From NCBI RefSeq assembly GCF_030160075.1, contig NZ_BSNQ01000001.1:62001-126000 (forward strand): a DNA stretch of 64,000 bases. Reading direction: 5' to 3'. The notes beneath the pieces are model-generated. The model made no database searches. It saw only the letters and a list, made by a program, of their open reading frames with translations, and was not told where the DNA came from. The stretch's first letter is position 1; every line of letters begins with the position of its first letter. The DNA is from Dyella lipolytica. Its GTDB lineage: Bacteria > Pseudomonadota > Gammaproteobacteria > Xanthomonadales > Rhodanobacteraceae. Shown piece by piece: positions 29,131 through 38,547 of this stretch. The position numbers and the translations under genes are program-made.

Positions 29131-30162
29131 GTGCAAATCAAAGGGAAAGCCACCTCTTTCGACATCGCCCACCTGACCGGGGTTTCGCAATCCACGGTCT
29201 CGCGTGCGTTGCGTGGCAGCCCGTTGGTCAGCGAGGAAACACGCCAACGCATCAAAGCGGCGGCGGATCAGCTCAATTACAAGGTGGACAAGAACGCCTC
29301 GAACCTGCGCTCGCAGCATTCGGGCACGCTGGCGTTGCTGTTGTTCGAAGATCCCACCGCAGACGACTCGCACATCAACCCGTTCTTTCTTTCCATGCTC
29401 GGGTCGATCACCCGCGCCTGCGCCTTGCGCGGTTACGATCTGCTGATTTCCTTTCAGCAGCTGTCCTATGACTGGCATGCCGACTACGCCGATACCAAAA
29501 AGGCCGACGGCATCATCCTGCTCGGCTACGGCGACTACCTCGCCTATATCGACAAGCTGCAGAAGCTGGCCGCCCAGGGCACCCGCTCCGTGCGCTGGGG
29601 CGCCGTGTTGCCGGATCAGCCGGATGTCTCCATCGGCTGCGACAATTTCCAGGGCGGCCACGCGGTGGCCACGCATCTATTCGAACAGGGTTGTCGGCGC
29701 ATCGCCTTCCTCGGCGACGCATCCAGCCACTATCCGGAATTCTTCGAACGCTACCGCGGTTATGCCGCTGCCTTGCAGGAAGTGGGTTTAGCAGCCGACT
29801 CGGCTTTGCAGGTCGATGCTGCAGAAAGCACCGAACAATCCGGCTATGCCGCCATGGAGACGCTGCTCGAACGCGACGTGCCGTTCGATGCCGTATTTGC
29901 CGCCAGCGACCTTATCGCCATCGGCGCCATGCGCGCGCTCGCCAACCACGGCATCAAGGTGCCTGAGCAGGTCGCCGTTGCGGGCTTCGATGATATTCCG
30001 ATGGCGCGCTTCCTCAACCCGCCGCTGACTACCGTGCTGCAGGACACCAAGCTCGCCGGCGAGACGCTGGTCGATAATCTGCTGCAACTGATCCGCCGCG
30101 AACCGGTCGAGACGCAGCTGCTGCCAGTGAAGCTGGTCGTACGTCGCTCTACGCAGCGCTAA
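29131..30162 (+). CDS. LacI-family transcription regulator, probable maltodextrin regulator
   Basis: 343 residues from a GTG preceded by AAAGAG about ten bases upstream; a longer frame exists but would run through the small RNA. The N-terminal LacI headpiece reads ATSFDIAHLTGVSQSTVSRA with hinge region NASNLRSQHSGTLALLLFE. The periplasmic-binding-protein-like core contains GCRRIAFLGDASS, FAASDLIAIGAMRAL and VAVAGFDDIPMARFLNPPLT. The maltodextrin genes with LacI-type palindromes begin 2.3 kb downstream, so control of that regulon is the likely role (inference). Confidence 0.88.
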   Translation: MQIKGKATSFDIAHLTGVSQSTVSRALRGSPLVSEETRQRIKAAADQLNYKVDKNASNLRSQHSGTLALLLFEDPTADDSHINPFFLSMLGSITRACALRGYDLLISFQQLSYDWHADYADTKKADGIILLGYGDYLAYIDKLQKLAAQGTRSVRWGAVLPDQPDVSIGCDNFQGGHAVATHLFEQGCRRIAFLGDASSHYPEFFERYRGYAAALQEVGLAADSALQVDAAESTEQSGYAAMETLLERDVPFDAVFAASDLIAIGAMRALANHGIKVPEQVAVAGFDDIPMARFLNPPLTTVLQDTKLAGETLVDNLLQLIRREPVETQLLPVKLVVRRSTQR

Positions 30163-30290
30163 ACTTACGTCCCTAAAAATCGTGATCTCATGTCGATTCC
30201 GGCATTCCTGGTTCGTCTCCATTCCAGTGACCCGGAAAACTAAGCCGTACACCGGGCCTCCTTAGCTTTTATTCGTCACGGAGAATTCAC

Positions 30291-30701
30291 ATGTACACCC
30301 AGCCCTATCTGTTTTTCGGTGGTCGTTGCGAGGAAGCCATCCAGTATTACCAGAAGCACCTCGGCGCCAAGGTCAACATGCAGATGCGCTACAAGGAAGC
30401 GCCTCCTGGCGATGGTCCGGCCGCAAACTACGACGGCGAAAAAATCATGTACAGCAACATCACCATCGGCGATTCCGTGCTGATGGCTTCCGATGATTGC
30501 GTCAATTCGGATACCAAGTTCCAAGGCTTTTCGCTGTCGCTCTCGGTGAGCGATACCGCAGAAGCCGACCGTGTGTACGCCGCGCTTGCCGATGGCGGCA
30601 AAGCGTGTGTACCGCTGAGCAAGACCTTCTTCTCCCCCTATTTCGGCATGGTGGTCGATCGCTTCGGCATGAGCTGGATGGTGATCATTCCTCAGCAGTA
30701 A
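30291..30701 (+). CDS. PhnB-like VOC/glyoxalase-family protein
   Basis: 136 residues in two beta-alpha-beta-beta-beta modules. It begins MYTQPYLFFGGRCEEAIQYYQKHLGA and has SNITIGDSVLMASDD and FFSPYFGMVVDRFGMSWMV, as in PhnB/YjdN proteins. The activity is unknown. GGAG precedes the ATG. It heads a probable three-gene unit with a DGPF/YCII protein and an ECF42 sigma factor, a typical association. Confidence 0.87.
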   Translation: MYTQPYLFFGGRCEEAIQYYQKHLGAKVNMQMRYKEAPPGDGPAANYDGEKIMYSNITIGDSVLMASDDCVNSDTKFQGFSLSLSVSDTAEADRVYAALADGGKACVPLSKTFFSPYFGMVVDRFGMSWMVIIPQQ

Positions 30702-30729
30702 CCGTTATCGATATTCAGGAGACACCACA

Positions 30730-31143
30730 ATGCGTTTCATGATGCTGATGCTTCCCGCCGGCTACGCCAAGGCCACGCCGGATACCCGACCCGATCCCGA
30801 CGCCGTTGCAAAAATGATGGTGTACAACAAGTCGCTGCAGCAGGCTGGTGTGTTGCTTGCGCTGGATGGTTTGCATCCCGCATCGGCCGGTGCGCGTGTG
30901 ACCACCGTCGACGGCAAGGTAAAAGTCAACGATGGCCCCTTCGCCGAAGCCAAGGAAGTCGTTGGCGGTTATTGGATGATCGACGTGAGCTCGCGCGACG
31001 AGGCGATTGCATGGGCGTCGCGCTGTCCACTGGCTGCCGGCGACACCATCGAAATCCGTCAGGTTTTCGAAATGGCGGATTTCCCGGCGGAAGTGCAGAA
31101 AGCAGCCGACGGTTTCCAAGATCCGCGACAAACCGCGGCATGA
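30730..31143 (+). CDS. YCII/DGPF-domain protein
   Basis: 137 residues beginning MRFMMLMLPAGYAKATPDT with the DGPF signature in KVNDGPFAEAKEVVGGYWMI and CPLAAGDTIEIRQVFE. DGPF proteins are small cytoplasmic proteins of unknown activity that are genetically linked to ECF42 sigma factors, as here. AGGAG lies nine bases before the ATG, and it starts 28 bases after the VOC gene. Confidence 0.9.
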   Translation: MRFMMLMLPAGYAKATPDTRPDPDAVAKMMVYNKSLQQAGVLLALDGLHPASAGARVTTVDGKVKVNDGPFAEAKEVVGGYWMIDVSSRDEAIAWASRCPLAAGDTIEIRQVFEMADFPAEVQKAADGFQDPRQTAA

Positions 31144-31195
31144 TGCGTTGCGCTCCGTTTGCACCGCATCGATGCAAGTGCTGTGATCGGCGGCC

Positions 31196-32476
31196 ATGAT
31201 GGCCACCGACATCCATCGCACGGTCGAAGCGGTATGGCGCATCGAATCGCCGCGGCTTATCGCCGGTCTCGCGCGTATGGTGCGCGACGTCGGACTGGCC
31301 GAGGAACTGGCGCAGGATGCATTGGTCGCTGCACTCGAGCGTTGGCCGGAGAGCGGCGTACCGGACAACCCCGGTGCGTGGTTGATGACCACCGCCAAGC
31401 ATCGAGCCATCGATCAGCTGCGTCGCAAAAAACTGATCGAACGCAAGCACGAAGCGCTCGCTCACGAACCAGAGTTCGCACCCGCGGACGGAGGGCTGGA
31501 GTTGGAAGCCATGCTCGATGACGACATTGGCGACGACCTGCTGCGGTTGATCTTCACCGCCTGCCACCCGGTGCTATCCGCCGAATCCCGCGCCGCGCTC
31601 ACGCTGCGACTGATGGGTGGCTTGACGACCGACGAAATCGCACGTGCTTTTCTGGTGCCCGAACCCACCATCGCGCAACGCATTGTGCGTGCCAAGCGCA
31701 CGCTTGCCGACAAGCAGATTCCGTTCGAAGTGCCGCGCGGCGAAGAGCGCGACGAACGACTCGCCTCCGTCCTGGAAGTGCTGTACCTGATCTTCAACGA
31801 AGGCTACGCCGCCACGTCCGGCGACGACTGGATGCGCCCGGAACTCTGCAGCGAAGCCATGCGCCTGGGCCGCGTACTCACCGGCCTCGCGCCGCAAGAA
31901 CCGGAGGTGCTGGGCCTGCTGGCATTGATGGAAATACAGGCCTCACGTTTGCGCGCGCGCACCACATCCAACGGCGAGCCTATTCTGCTGCCGGACCAGG
32001 ACCGCAGTCGCTGGGATCCTCTGCTGATCCGGCGCGGATTGGCCGCGTTGGAACGCATCGAAAAACTCGGTGGCACCACCGGCCCTTACGCACTACAAGC
32101 CGCCATCGCCGCCTGCCACGCGCGCGCGCGCACCGCCGATGCCACCGACTGGCCGCGCATTGCCGCGCTCTATGCCGCACTAGCGCTTGTGATGCCCTCG
32201 CCGGTCGTCGAACTCAATCGCGCCGTCGCCGTGGCCATGGCATCCGGCCCTGAAGCCGGCCTCGCACTGGTCGACGCGCTGGCCGACGAACCACTGCTGC
32301 GCAACTATCATTTATTACCTAGCGTGCGTGGCGATCTGCTTAGTCGCCTGCAACGCCATGACGAAGCACGCGATGAGTTCGAGCGTGCCGCATCGCTGGC
32401 GCGTAACACACGCGAGCGCAGCTTTTTGCAACAACGCGCCGCCGCCTGCGCCGATGCCGCGCGGTCTCAAGCCTGA
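31196..32476 (+). CDS. ECF42-type RNA polymerase sigma factor with C-terminal helical-repeat extension
   Basis: 426 residues, about twice a simple ECF sigma. Region 2 is seen in DVGLAEELAQDALVAALERW and PGAWLMTTAKHRAIDQLRRK, and region 4 in LTLRLMGGLTTDEIARAFLV and EPTIAQRIVRAKRTL. A C-terminal tetratricopeptide-like extension follows (from about 180), including ELNRAVAVAMASGPEAGLAL. ECF42 factors lack an anti-sigma factor, and the extension is thought to control activity. Its usual target is the linked DGPF operon. Two ATGs in tandem are possible starts. The last ten bases overlap the convergent MFS gene. Confidence 0.9.
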   Translation: MMATDIHRTVEAVWRIESPRLIAGLARMVRDVGLAEELAQDALVAALERWPESGVPDNPGAWLMTTAKHRAIDQLRRKKLIERKHEALAHEPEFAPADGGLELEAMLDDDIGDDLLRLIFTACHPVLSAESRAALTLRLMGGLTTDEIARAFLVPEPTIAQRIVRAKRTLADKQIPFEVPRGEERDERLASVLEVLYLIFNEGYAATSGDDWMRPELCSEAMRLGRVLTGLAPQEPEVLGLLALMEIQASRLRARTTSNGEPILLPDQDRSRWDPLLIRRGLAALERIEKLGGTTGPYALQAAIAACHARARTADATDWPRIAALYAALALVMPSPVVELNRAVAVAMASGPEAGLALVDALADEPLLRNYHLLPSVRGDLLSRLQRHDEARDEFERAASLARNTRERSFLQQRAAACADAARSQA

Positions 32477-33954
32477 GCAGCACCCGCAGCGACCACCGGC
32501 TCACTTACCCACAACACGCACAATCCCGCCACCAGCAGGCTCGCGCCGCCGAGCACAAGCGCCCAGATCGGCTGACCGTGAAAGAACACGCGCAACAGTA
32601 CGCCCAGCACGCTGGCGGCGAGGAGTTGTGGAATCACCACGAAGAAATTGAAGATGCCCATGTACACGCCCATCTTCTCCGCCGGCAGATTGTCCGACAG
32701 CAACGCGTAGGGCAATGAAAGAATCGATGCCCACGCAATGCCCACGCCAACCATCGGTAACAGCAGCCAATGCGGATCGCGAATCAGCAGAAAAGCGACC
32801 AGACCCGCGCCGCCGAGCCACAGATTGATCAGATGGCTCATCCGCAATCCCCAACGGCGCACCATCAACGGAATCACCAGCGCTGCCAGCGCGGCAAAAC
32901 CGTTGTAAGCGGCAAACAACACGCCTACCCAATTGGCGCCATTGTTGTAGGCCTCCGAATGCGGATCGGTGCTACCGAAGTGCACCTGGGCCACACCGGC
33001 GGTGGTGTAGATCCACATCGCGAACATCGCGAACCAGGAGAAAAACTGCACCACCGCCAGGCGACGCATCGCATCGGGCATGGTGTGCAGATCGGTCATC
33101 ACTTGCGTGAACACGCCGTCACCATGTGTCACGCAGAGCCACAGCTGGGACAACCCGAAGGCTATGACACCGCCCGCCAGCAGATACAGCTCATGCTCCA
33201 GATGGTAGGTATGCACCAGCCACGCACCGACGATGCCGACGGCTAACCACAGCAGGCCATAGCGCAATGCGCTCGTTCGATCCACGGTCGCGTGCGTCGG
33301 CGCAGGCTCGTCGGCAAAGTCGCGCAGCTGTTCTGGCGGATATTCCCGGGTAGAAAACACCGTCCACAACACCGAAGCGAGCAATACCGCACCACCGATA
33401 TAGAACGCATCGCGCACCGTGGCAGGAATGCCGCTCGGCCCTGCCACGTTACTCACGCCGCAACGCGCCAGAAGATACGGCAGCGACGACGCGACGACGG
33501 CGCCTACGCCGATGAAGAAACTCTGCATGGCGTAACCCAACGGCCGCTGGCCGGTCGGCAATTGATCGCCGACGAACGCGCGGAAGGGCTCCATCGACAC
33601 GTTGATCGACGCGTCCATCATCCACAGCAGCGTCGCGGCGATCCACAGCGCACCTGAATTGGGCATCCACAACAGTGCCAGTGTGGTGAGCACTGCACCT
33701 GCCAGAAAGTAAGGGCGACGACGCCCCAACCGTCCCCAGGTACGATCGGAGGCATAGCCGATTAAAGGCTGCACGATCAGTCCGGTCAGCGGCGCGGCAA
33801 TCCACAGCACCGGAATATCCGCCACGCTCGCACCGAGTGTCTGGAAAATGCGACTGACATTGGCATTCTGCAAGGCGAACGCAAACTGGATGCCTAGAAA
33901 GCCAAAGCACATGTTCCAGATCTGCCAGAACGACATGTCGGGTTTGCGATTCAT
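32467..33954 (-). CDS. MFS sugar transporter, SLC45/maltose-type
   Basis: 495-residue inner-membrane permease with about twelve hydrophobic helices. Family blocks are MSFWQIWNMCFGFLGIQFAF, GLIVQPLIGYASDRTWGRLG and MGIFNFFVVIPQLLAA. Proteins of this type import maltose or maltodextrins in Xanthomonads, Caulobacter and relatives. Its start overlaps the stop of the six-hairpin glycosidase gene by four bases (ATGA), so translation is coupled. It is the last gene of the minus-strand maltodextrin run. Confidence 0.88.
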   Translation of the reverse strand: MNRKPDMSFWQIWNMCFGFLGIQFAFALQNANVSRIFQTLGASVADIPVLWIAAPLTGLIVQPLIGYASDRTWGRLGRRRPYFLAGAVLTTLALLWMPNSGALWIAATLLWMMDASINVSMEPFRAFVGDQLPTGQRPLGYAMQSFFIGVGAVVASSLPYLLARCGVSNVAGPSGIPATVRDAFYIGGAVLLASVLWTVFSTREYPPEQLRDFADEPAPTHATVDRTSALRYGLLWLAVGIVGAWLVHTYHLEHELYLLAGGVIAFGLSQLWLCVTHGDGVFTQVMTDLHTMPDAMRRLAVVQFFSWFAMFAMWIYTTAGVAQVHFGSTDPHSEAYNNGANWVGVLFAAYNGFAALAALVIPLMVRRWGLRMSHLINLWLGGAGLVAFLLIRDPHWLLLPMVGVGIAWASILSLPYALLSDNLPAEKMGVYMGIFNFFVVIPQLLAASVLGVLLRVFFHGQPIWALVLGGASLLVAGLCVLWVSEPVVAAGAAQA

Positions 33955-36131
33955 GGCGCACCTGCTGTCGGTTCAATCAGCAGATCGCCGATGCGCGCAT
34001 CGTTGAGCGGGCCGTCGACACCGCCTTTGCCACCGGTGTAGTGCGCAAAGTGGCTGAGATCGCTCATATTGAATCCCTGCTCCAGCTCGAAGCGACATAC
34101 CTTGCCGGCCTTGGCTGTTACGACGCCGTAAGTGGACCGTTGCTCGCCAAGGCTGTGCGGCATCACGATGGGAACCCGTTGCGCTGCACTGCCATCGCAG
34201 TCCATCACTAGTATTTTCACCGCCGCGGTAATGCCGGTGTTGATCGGACCATGATTGTTCGCGTAACTGAGCGCTACGCGATAACGGCCGGAAACCGGTG
34301 GAGTCCATTGTCGCGGCCAATTTTCTGCAAGACGCGTAGGTTCGCCTGCGCAGATCGTCGGACTGTGCAACGATTCGAGGCCATTTGGAGCGATGCGCGT
34401 AGCGCTGACACAAGGTGGCGTCGCAACTTGAGCGATGTACGTGCTGCCATCGACAGCGCCGATGCGCTGCCCATCGGCATAGAGCACTACCTTGTCATCC
34501 ACCTGCACGCGCCAACCCTTGTTGTCGGCTGTCACCGTCGGCGTAGCGGGCGATGCAGGCGCATAAAGTGGCGCATCGAGTCGCAACGGCATCGAGGGCG
34601 CGTTGATGGCCTTCAGCATGACCACTGTCTCAGTACCATGCTGGGTCACCCCATCCGCCACCAAAAGATTGCCGTGCAACGCGCGCGGACGACGCAACGT
34701 GATCGTGCGATCGGCCGTCTTCAGGCTGATACGGTCGCGATCGCCGAACAGCATCGGCACCAGCGATACCGGCAGCTTGGGTTCCACGCGGCCATCTTGC
34801 GTGAGGCCGAACACGCCTTCGCTCACCATGTCGAGGTAGGCAGCAACCGACCACAACTGACGCGGCGAATCGACCACCGGACCGCTGAGCTTGCCTTCGT
34901 CGACATGCGTCGATTGCGTCGTCAGCTCGTAGTTCTCCATGTTCGAACCGGACAACGCTGCACCACGCACGATCGAGCGCAACTCGTGTGCGATGCGCTC
35001 GGAATCGTCCACCGCTCGCGCGGCGCGCAATGCATACGCGCTGACGAATGGCCAGATCGCCCGGTTGTGATAGATCGGCTGGTCGGCACGCTCCGGCCAG
35101 ATCACCGGACTGCCCGCCGGCCACGTCGGATAGTGAGCAAGCGCCTGTCGCGCACGATCGCCTTCGGCTACGCCACTGGTAATGGTCAGCGCGGTACCGA
35201 GCAGGTCGTAGGTGTCATAAGGCGTACCGTCGCCGCCGATGTAGCTCATGTACATGCCGCGATCCGCACGCCAGAAGCGCGCATTGATTGCAGTCTTCAA
35301 GGCGGCGGCCTGTTCCCTGTAGTCCGTTGCCTTGAGGGTATCGCCGCGCGCATCCGCCAGATGCGCCGCTAGCTGTAACGCCTGGTAATGCAGCACGTTA
35401 GTCGACAGCGCGTACGACTGCGCGATGAACATGACATTGTTGGCCGTCCAGGCCGGATAGGTTTGCTCGCGCCAGTCGAGGAAGGATGTCTCGCCGCGAT
35501 ATAAACCAACATTCGCATCGAAGACGTATTGACGATCCTGCGCCAACGTATCGCCCAAAGCGCGATACACATCGTCGGCAAATGCCTTGTCATCGAGCAG
35601 ATGCTGCGCGCCAAGGAACCACACGATACGGTCGGTACTGATCGGCCAGCTGCCGCCCGAGCCGGTATCCTGCATCACATATAGGCCTTGCCGCAGCGAG
35701 GAATCGCGCACGTCCGACAACTTGAAATGCAAGCCGTTGCGCGCACGCAAAGGGTCGAATGCCCACAAGCCCAGGTCGATCGAATAAGACAGATCCCGCG
35801 TCCAGACATACGGCCATTTGGCACCGGTCTCGAAACAGGTGCACGGAATGGGTTGGCCATGATCGAACGCGCCATCGCGGATCGCGCTGACGGAGTCCTG
35901 CTTCAACTCGTCCTGCGCCATGGCAAAGAGTCCGTTGAACATGGCGCTGGCCGTATCTACGCGCAGGGGCTGGCCTTCGATATCGCGCCGTCCGAAGGGC
36001 CCGGTCAACGTGTAGCTTTCATGGGTAGTGGCATTCATGCGCACTTGCGCGCCACGCCAGAGAATCTCGTCGTGCCATGCGTCTGCGCTGCCTGCCGCAG
36101 CCAACGCCACCGTCATTACTACACTCAGCAT
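33951..36131 (-). CDS. Secreted six-hairpin glycosidase of uncertain family
   Basis: 726 residues. A short signal peptide (VVMTVALAAAGSADA) is followed by an (alpha/alpha)6-type catalytic region with KWPYVWTRDLSYSIDLGLWA, SGGSWPISTDRIVWFLGAQH, YPAWTANNVMFIAQ and IWPERADQPIYHNRAIWPFV. The WTRD and acidic clusters recall GH15/GH63/debranching-type enzymes. The C-terminal ~200 residues look like a beta-sandwich (YRVALSYANNHGPINTG, CRFELEQGFNMSDLSHF). The exact family and bond specificity cannot be set. The context (GH31, GH13, MFS sugar importer) suggests it acts on alpha-glucans or their branch points in the periplasm. Confidence 0.68.
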   Translation of the reverse strand: MLSVVMTVALAAAGSADAWHDEILWRGAQVRMNATTHESYTLTGPFGRRDIEGQPLRVDTASAMFNGLFAMAQDELKQDSVSAIRDGAFDHGQPIPCTCFETGAKWPYVWTRDLSYSIDLGLWAFDPLRARNGLHFKLSDVRDSSLRQGLYVMQDTGSGGSWPISTDRIVWFLGAQHLLDDKAFADDVYRALGDTLAQDRQYVFDANVGLYRGETSFLDWREQTYPAWTANNVMFIAQSYALSTNVLHYQALQLAAHLADARGDTLKATDYREQAAALKTAINARFWRADRGMYMSYIGGDGTPYDTYDLLGTALTITSGVAEGDRARQALAHYPTWPAGSPVIWPERADQPIYHNRAIWPFVSAYALRAARAVDDSERIAHELRSIVRGAALSGSNMENYELTTQSTHVDEGKLSGPVVDSPRQLWSVAAYLDMVSEGVFGLTQDGRVEPKLPVSLVPMLFGDRDRISLKTADRTITLRRPRALHGNLLVADGVTQHGTETVVMLKAINAPSMPLRLDAPLYAPASPATPTVTADNKGWRVQVDDKVVLYADGQRIGAVDGSTYIAQVATPPCVSATRIAPNGLESLHSPTICAGEPTRLAENWPRQWTPPVSGRYRVALSYANNHGPINTGITAAVKILVMDCDGSAAQRVPIVMPHSLGEQRSTYGVVTAKAGKVCRFELEQGFNMSDLSHFAHYTGGKGGVDGPLNDARIGDLLIEPTAGAP

Positions 36132-36161
36132 GTGCGTTCCACGTACCGTCGAATCGGATGG

Positions 36162-38522
36162 CTATCGACCAAGTGTCACCTGCCTCACCTTGCCGGCGGC
36201 GAGCTTTAGCCAGGTAACCGGACCGTAGCGGTCGCTGCCGGTCGCCCATCCCTCGCCTGTCTTGGCAGCGTGCAACTCGGCCAGATCGGCATAGTGCTTC
36301 AGCGTGCCGCCATTGGTGCCGACGGTGCGCGGTGTGTCGCCATGAACTTTCACCAGGTAGTACTTCAATGCCGGTTTGAATGTGCCATGCGGCGCATCGA
36401 TGCCGAACACAACGCCGTCACTGCTGCGCTGCGCGGTCAATCGCTGCGAAAAGAAAGCGCCGTGCTCGTAGGCATAGGTTTTGCCGTCATCATCGTAATA
36501 GTCGAAATGGCTGGCTTGCGCTGCAGGGAATACATCGACCGACAACTCGGTCACCGGATGCTCGCCGACGTAGTCCATGACCGGCTGCGTAGGGATGATC
36601 GCCCCTTCACGAATGAATAGCGGTATGTCGCTCCACGTTTTGCTATCGACGCCGTAGTGGATGGTCTGTCCACCCTGATACACCGTGCCTTTGAAATAAT
36701 CGATCCACTGCCCTGCCGGCAGATAGATGTCCTTTGACGTTTGTCCTTTGGCGACAATCGGCGCTACCAGCAAGCTATCGCCGAACATCCAGGCGTCGAC
36801 GTCATCGCGCACTTGTGGATCGCCGGGATAATCGAACAGCAAGGGGCGCACCAGTCCCACGCCTTCGGCGGTCGCCGCACGCTCGTAGCTGTAGATGTAG
36901 GGAATCAACGCATAGCGCAGGCGAATCGCATTGACCGCAGCCTGCTCGGCCACCGGCCCATACAGCCACGGTTGACGCTTTTCACCCAGGGCACCGTGCA
37001 CGCGGAAAATCGGCACGAATGCACCGAATTCGATCCAGCGCGCGTAGTTCTCATCGTCCGGATGGCCTTTGAAGCCGCCGCCATCCATGCCCCATTTCAT
37101 TTCACCGACATTGATGGCGCTGAGCATGCGTTGGCGTTGCGACGCCATGCTATCGAAACCGGTATCGATATCGCCCGACCACAAACCATAGGCATAGCGC
37201 TGCGCGCCGAGATAGAAATCGCGATTGATCGACCACACGCGGATCGGTGTGAACGCACGCTGCCCGTCGTACAGGGCACGCTGCATGTTGAGAAACTGGG
37301 TGTTGCTGTTCGTATCGTCCGCTTCGTCGTTCCACCAGCCAACGATGCCGGTGTCGAAGGCTTGCTTCAGGGCCGGCGTGAAGAACCATCTGCGTACACG
37401 CGCCTGATCGAAATCCAGCTCACCCACCGTCTTGAGCGAGAAGTAGTCCATGCTCTGCGGCCGGCTGGTCATCCAGAAACCGTGCTCCTGGGCATAACGG
37501 CCTTCGACAGTATCGACATGGATGCGCGGTTTCATGATGCCGGTCATATGCATGCCGAGTTGGCTCATCGCGGCTTTCAGCGCGCCGCTCGGACCATCCG
37601 GAAATTTCGTGGCGTTCCAGCGAAACTCGCCGTAGTTGTCATCGCCCCAGGCTTTCCAGTCGAAGTCGAAGGTGAAGTTGTCGATCGGAATATGCCGGCT
37701 GCGATAGCCATGGACGATGGCTTCGAATTCCGGCTGATCGATACCCCACTGGCTGTTGGTAAAGCCCATCGCCCACTTCGGGAACATCGGCGGTGGGCCG
37801 CTGAGATCGGCAAGCGCGGCGAAGATTTGCGGCGGCGTTCCCACCATCACGTCATAGCTGACGTCGTCGCGCGTGATCCCGCTGATCTGGATATTTCCGG
37901 CCAGCAGATCGAATTTGGCGCCCACGGCATCCACCAGCACGCCGTAACCACGGGTGCTCCACACGAAGGGCGCGCCGGCATAACCCTGCTCGCCTGCCTT
38001 GGCAATCTGCACACCGCTGCGCATCATCCCGTTTTTGGCGGGCTCGAAGGCGTCGTAGCTGCCGATGCCGTACAACGTATCGGCCGCGTCGTGCTGCAGA
38101 TCGATATGGCCGTCCATCAGGGCGGAGGGGTCGGTCTGCAACAAGGTATGCCCTTGCGCATCGGCAATCGTCAGCGTTTTCGCGTGTTTGTCCCACGTGA
38201 CAACTACGTCGCTGGTCGACACCGCCGCGCTGTCTGCGGTAGTGCTGACTCGCAGGTTCGATAACGTCCCGTGGATACCGGGCGGATCGATCACGATGCC
38301 CGGTGGCGTGTTCAGGCCGGCGGGCATCGCGTGAACCTGCAGCACATTCGGCGCCACAAAGCGCAAAGTGATGCGATCCTTACCGCGCACCAGATCGATG
38401 CCTTGAGGGCCTGCATCCTCTAGCTGGAATGAGGAGCCGCCAGGATTGGCGGGTGCCGCGTGGATGGGTAATGCGACCGTCAGTAGCAGGCCGCACAGGG
38501 CCAGATTACGCAGTGTTGTCAT
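36162..38522 (-). CDS. GH31 alpha-glucosidase / oligosaccharide 4-alpha-glucosyltransferase
   Basis: 786 residues with a signal peptide (LALCGLLLTVALPIHAAP), an N-terminal beta-sandwich, the catalytic barrel and C-terminal sheets. The likely nucleophile is Asp399 in GIVGWWNDEADD and the acid/base is Asp451 in LWSGDIDTGFDS; IDNFTFDFDWKAWGD and MKWGMDGGGFKGH are also typical. It resembles CjAgd31B-type transglucosylases of saprophytic gammaproteobacteria more than plain alpha-xylosidases (recognition only). Probably periplasmic, processing maltodextrins between the TonB receptor and the MFS importer. It is 25 bases downstream of the amylase gene. Confidence 0.9.
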   Translation of the reverse strand: MTTLRNLALCGLLLTVALPIHAAPANPGGSSFQLEDAGPQGIDLVRGKDRITLRFVAPNVLQVHAMPAGLNTPPGIVIDPPGIHGTLSNLRVSTTADSAAVSTSDVVVTWDKHAKTLTIADAQGHTLLQTDPSALMDGHIDLQHDAADTLYGIGSYDAFEPAKNGMMRSGVQIAKAGEQGYAGAPFVWSTRGYGVLVDAVGAKFDLLAGNIQISGITRDDVSYDVMVGTPPQIFAALADLSGPPPMFPKWAMGFTNSQWGIDQPEFEAIVHGYRSRHIPIDNFTFDFDWKAWGDDNYGEFRWNATKFPDGPSGALKAAMSQLGMHMTGIMKPRIHVDTVEGRYAQEHGFWMTSRPQSMDYFSLKTVGELDFDQARVRRWFFTPALKQAFDTGIVGWWNDEADDTNSNTQFLNMQRALYDGQRAFTPIRVWSINRDFYLGAQRYAYGLWSGDIDTGFDSMASQRQRMLSAINVGEMKWGMDGGGFKGHPDDENYARWIEFGAFVPIFRVHGALGEKRQPWLYGPVAEQAAVNAIRLRYALIPYIYSYERAATAEGVGLVRPLLFDYPGDPQVRDDVDAWMFGDSLLVAPIVAKGQTSKDIYLPAGQWIDYFKGTVYQGGQTIHYGVDSKTWSDIPLFIREGAIIPTQPVMDYVGEHPVTELSVDVFPAAQASHFDYYDDDGKTYAYEHGAFFSQRLTAQRSSDGVVFGIDAPHGTFKPALKYYLVKVHGDTPRTVGTNGGTLKHYADLAELHAAKTGEGWATGSDRYGPVTWLKLAAGKVRQVTLGR

Positions 38523-38547
38523 CCAACCATCCCTTCAGGCAGAAGCG

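Noticed and set aside
30163..30290. Terminator after the LacI-family gene (CCCGG/CCGGG near 30231-30256)
   Set aside because: The stem is only five base pairs with a 16-base loop and no adjacent T tract.
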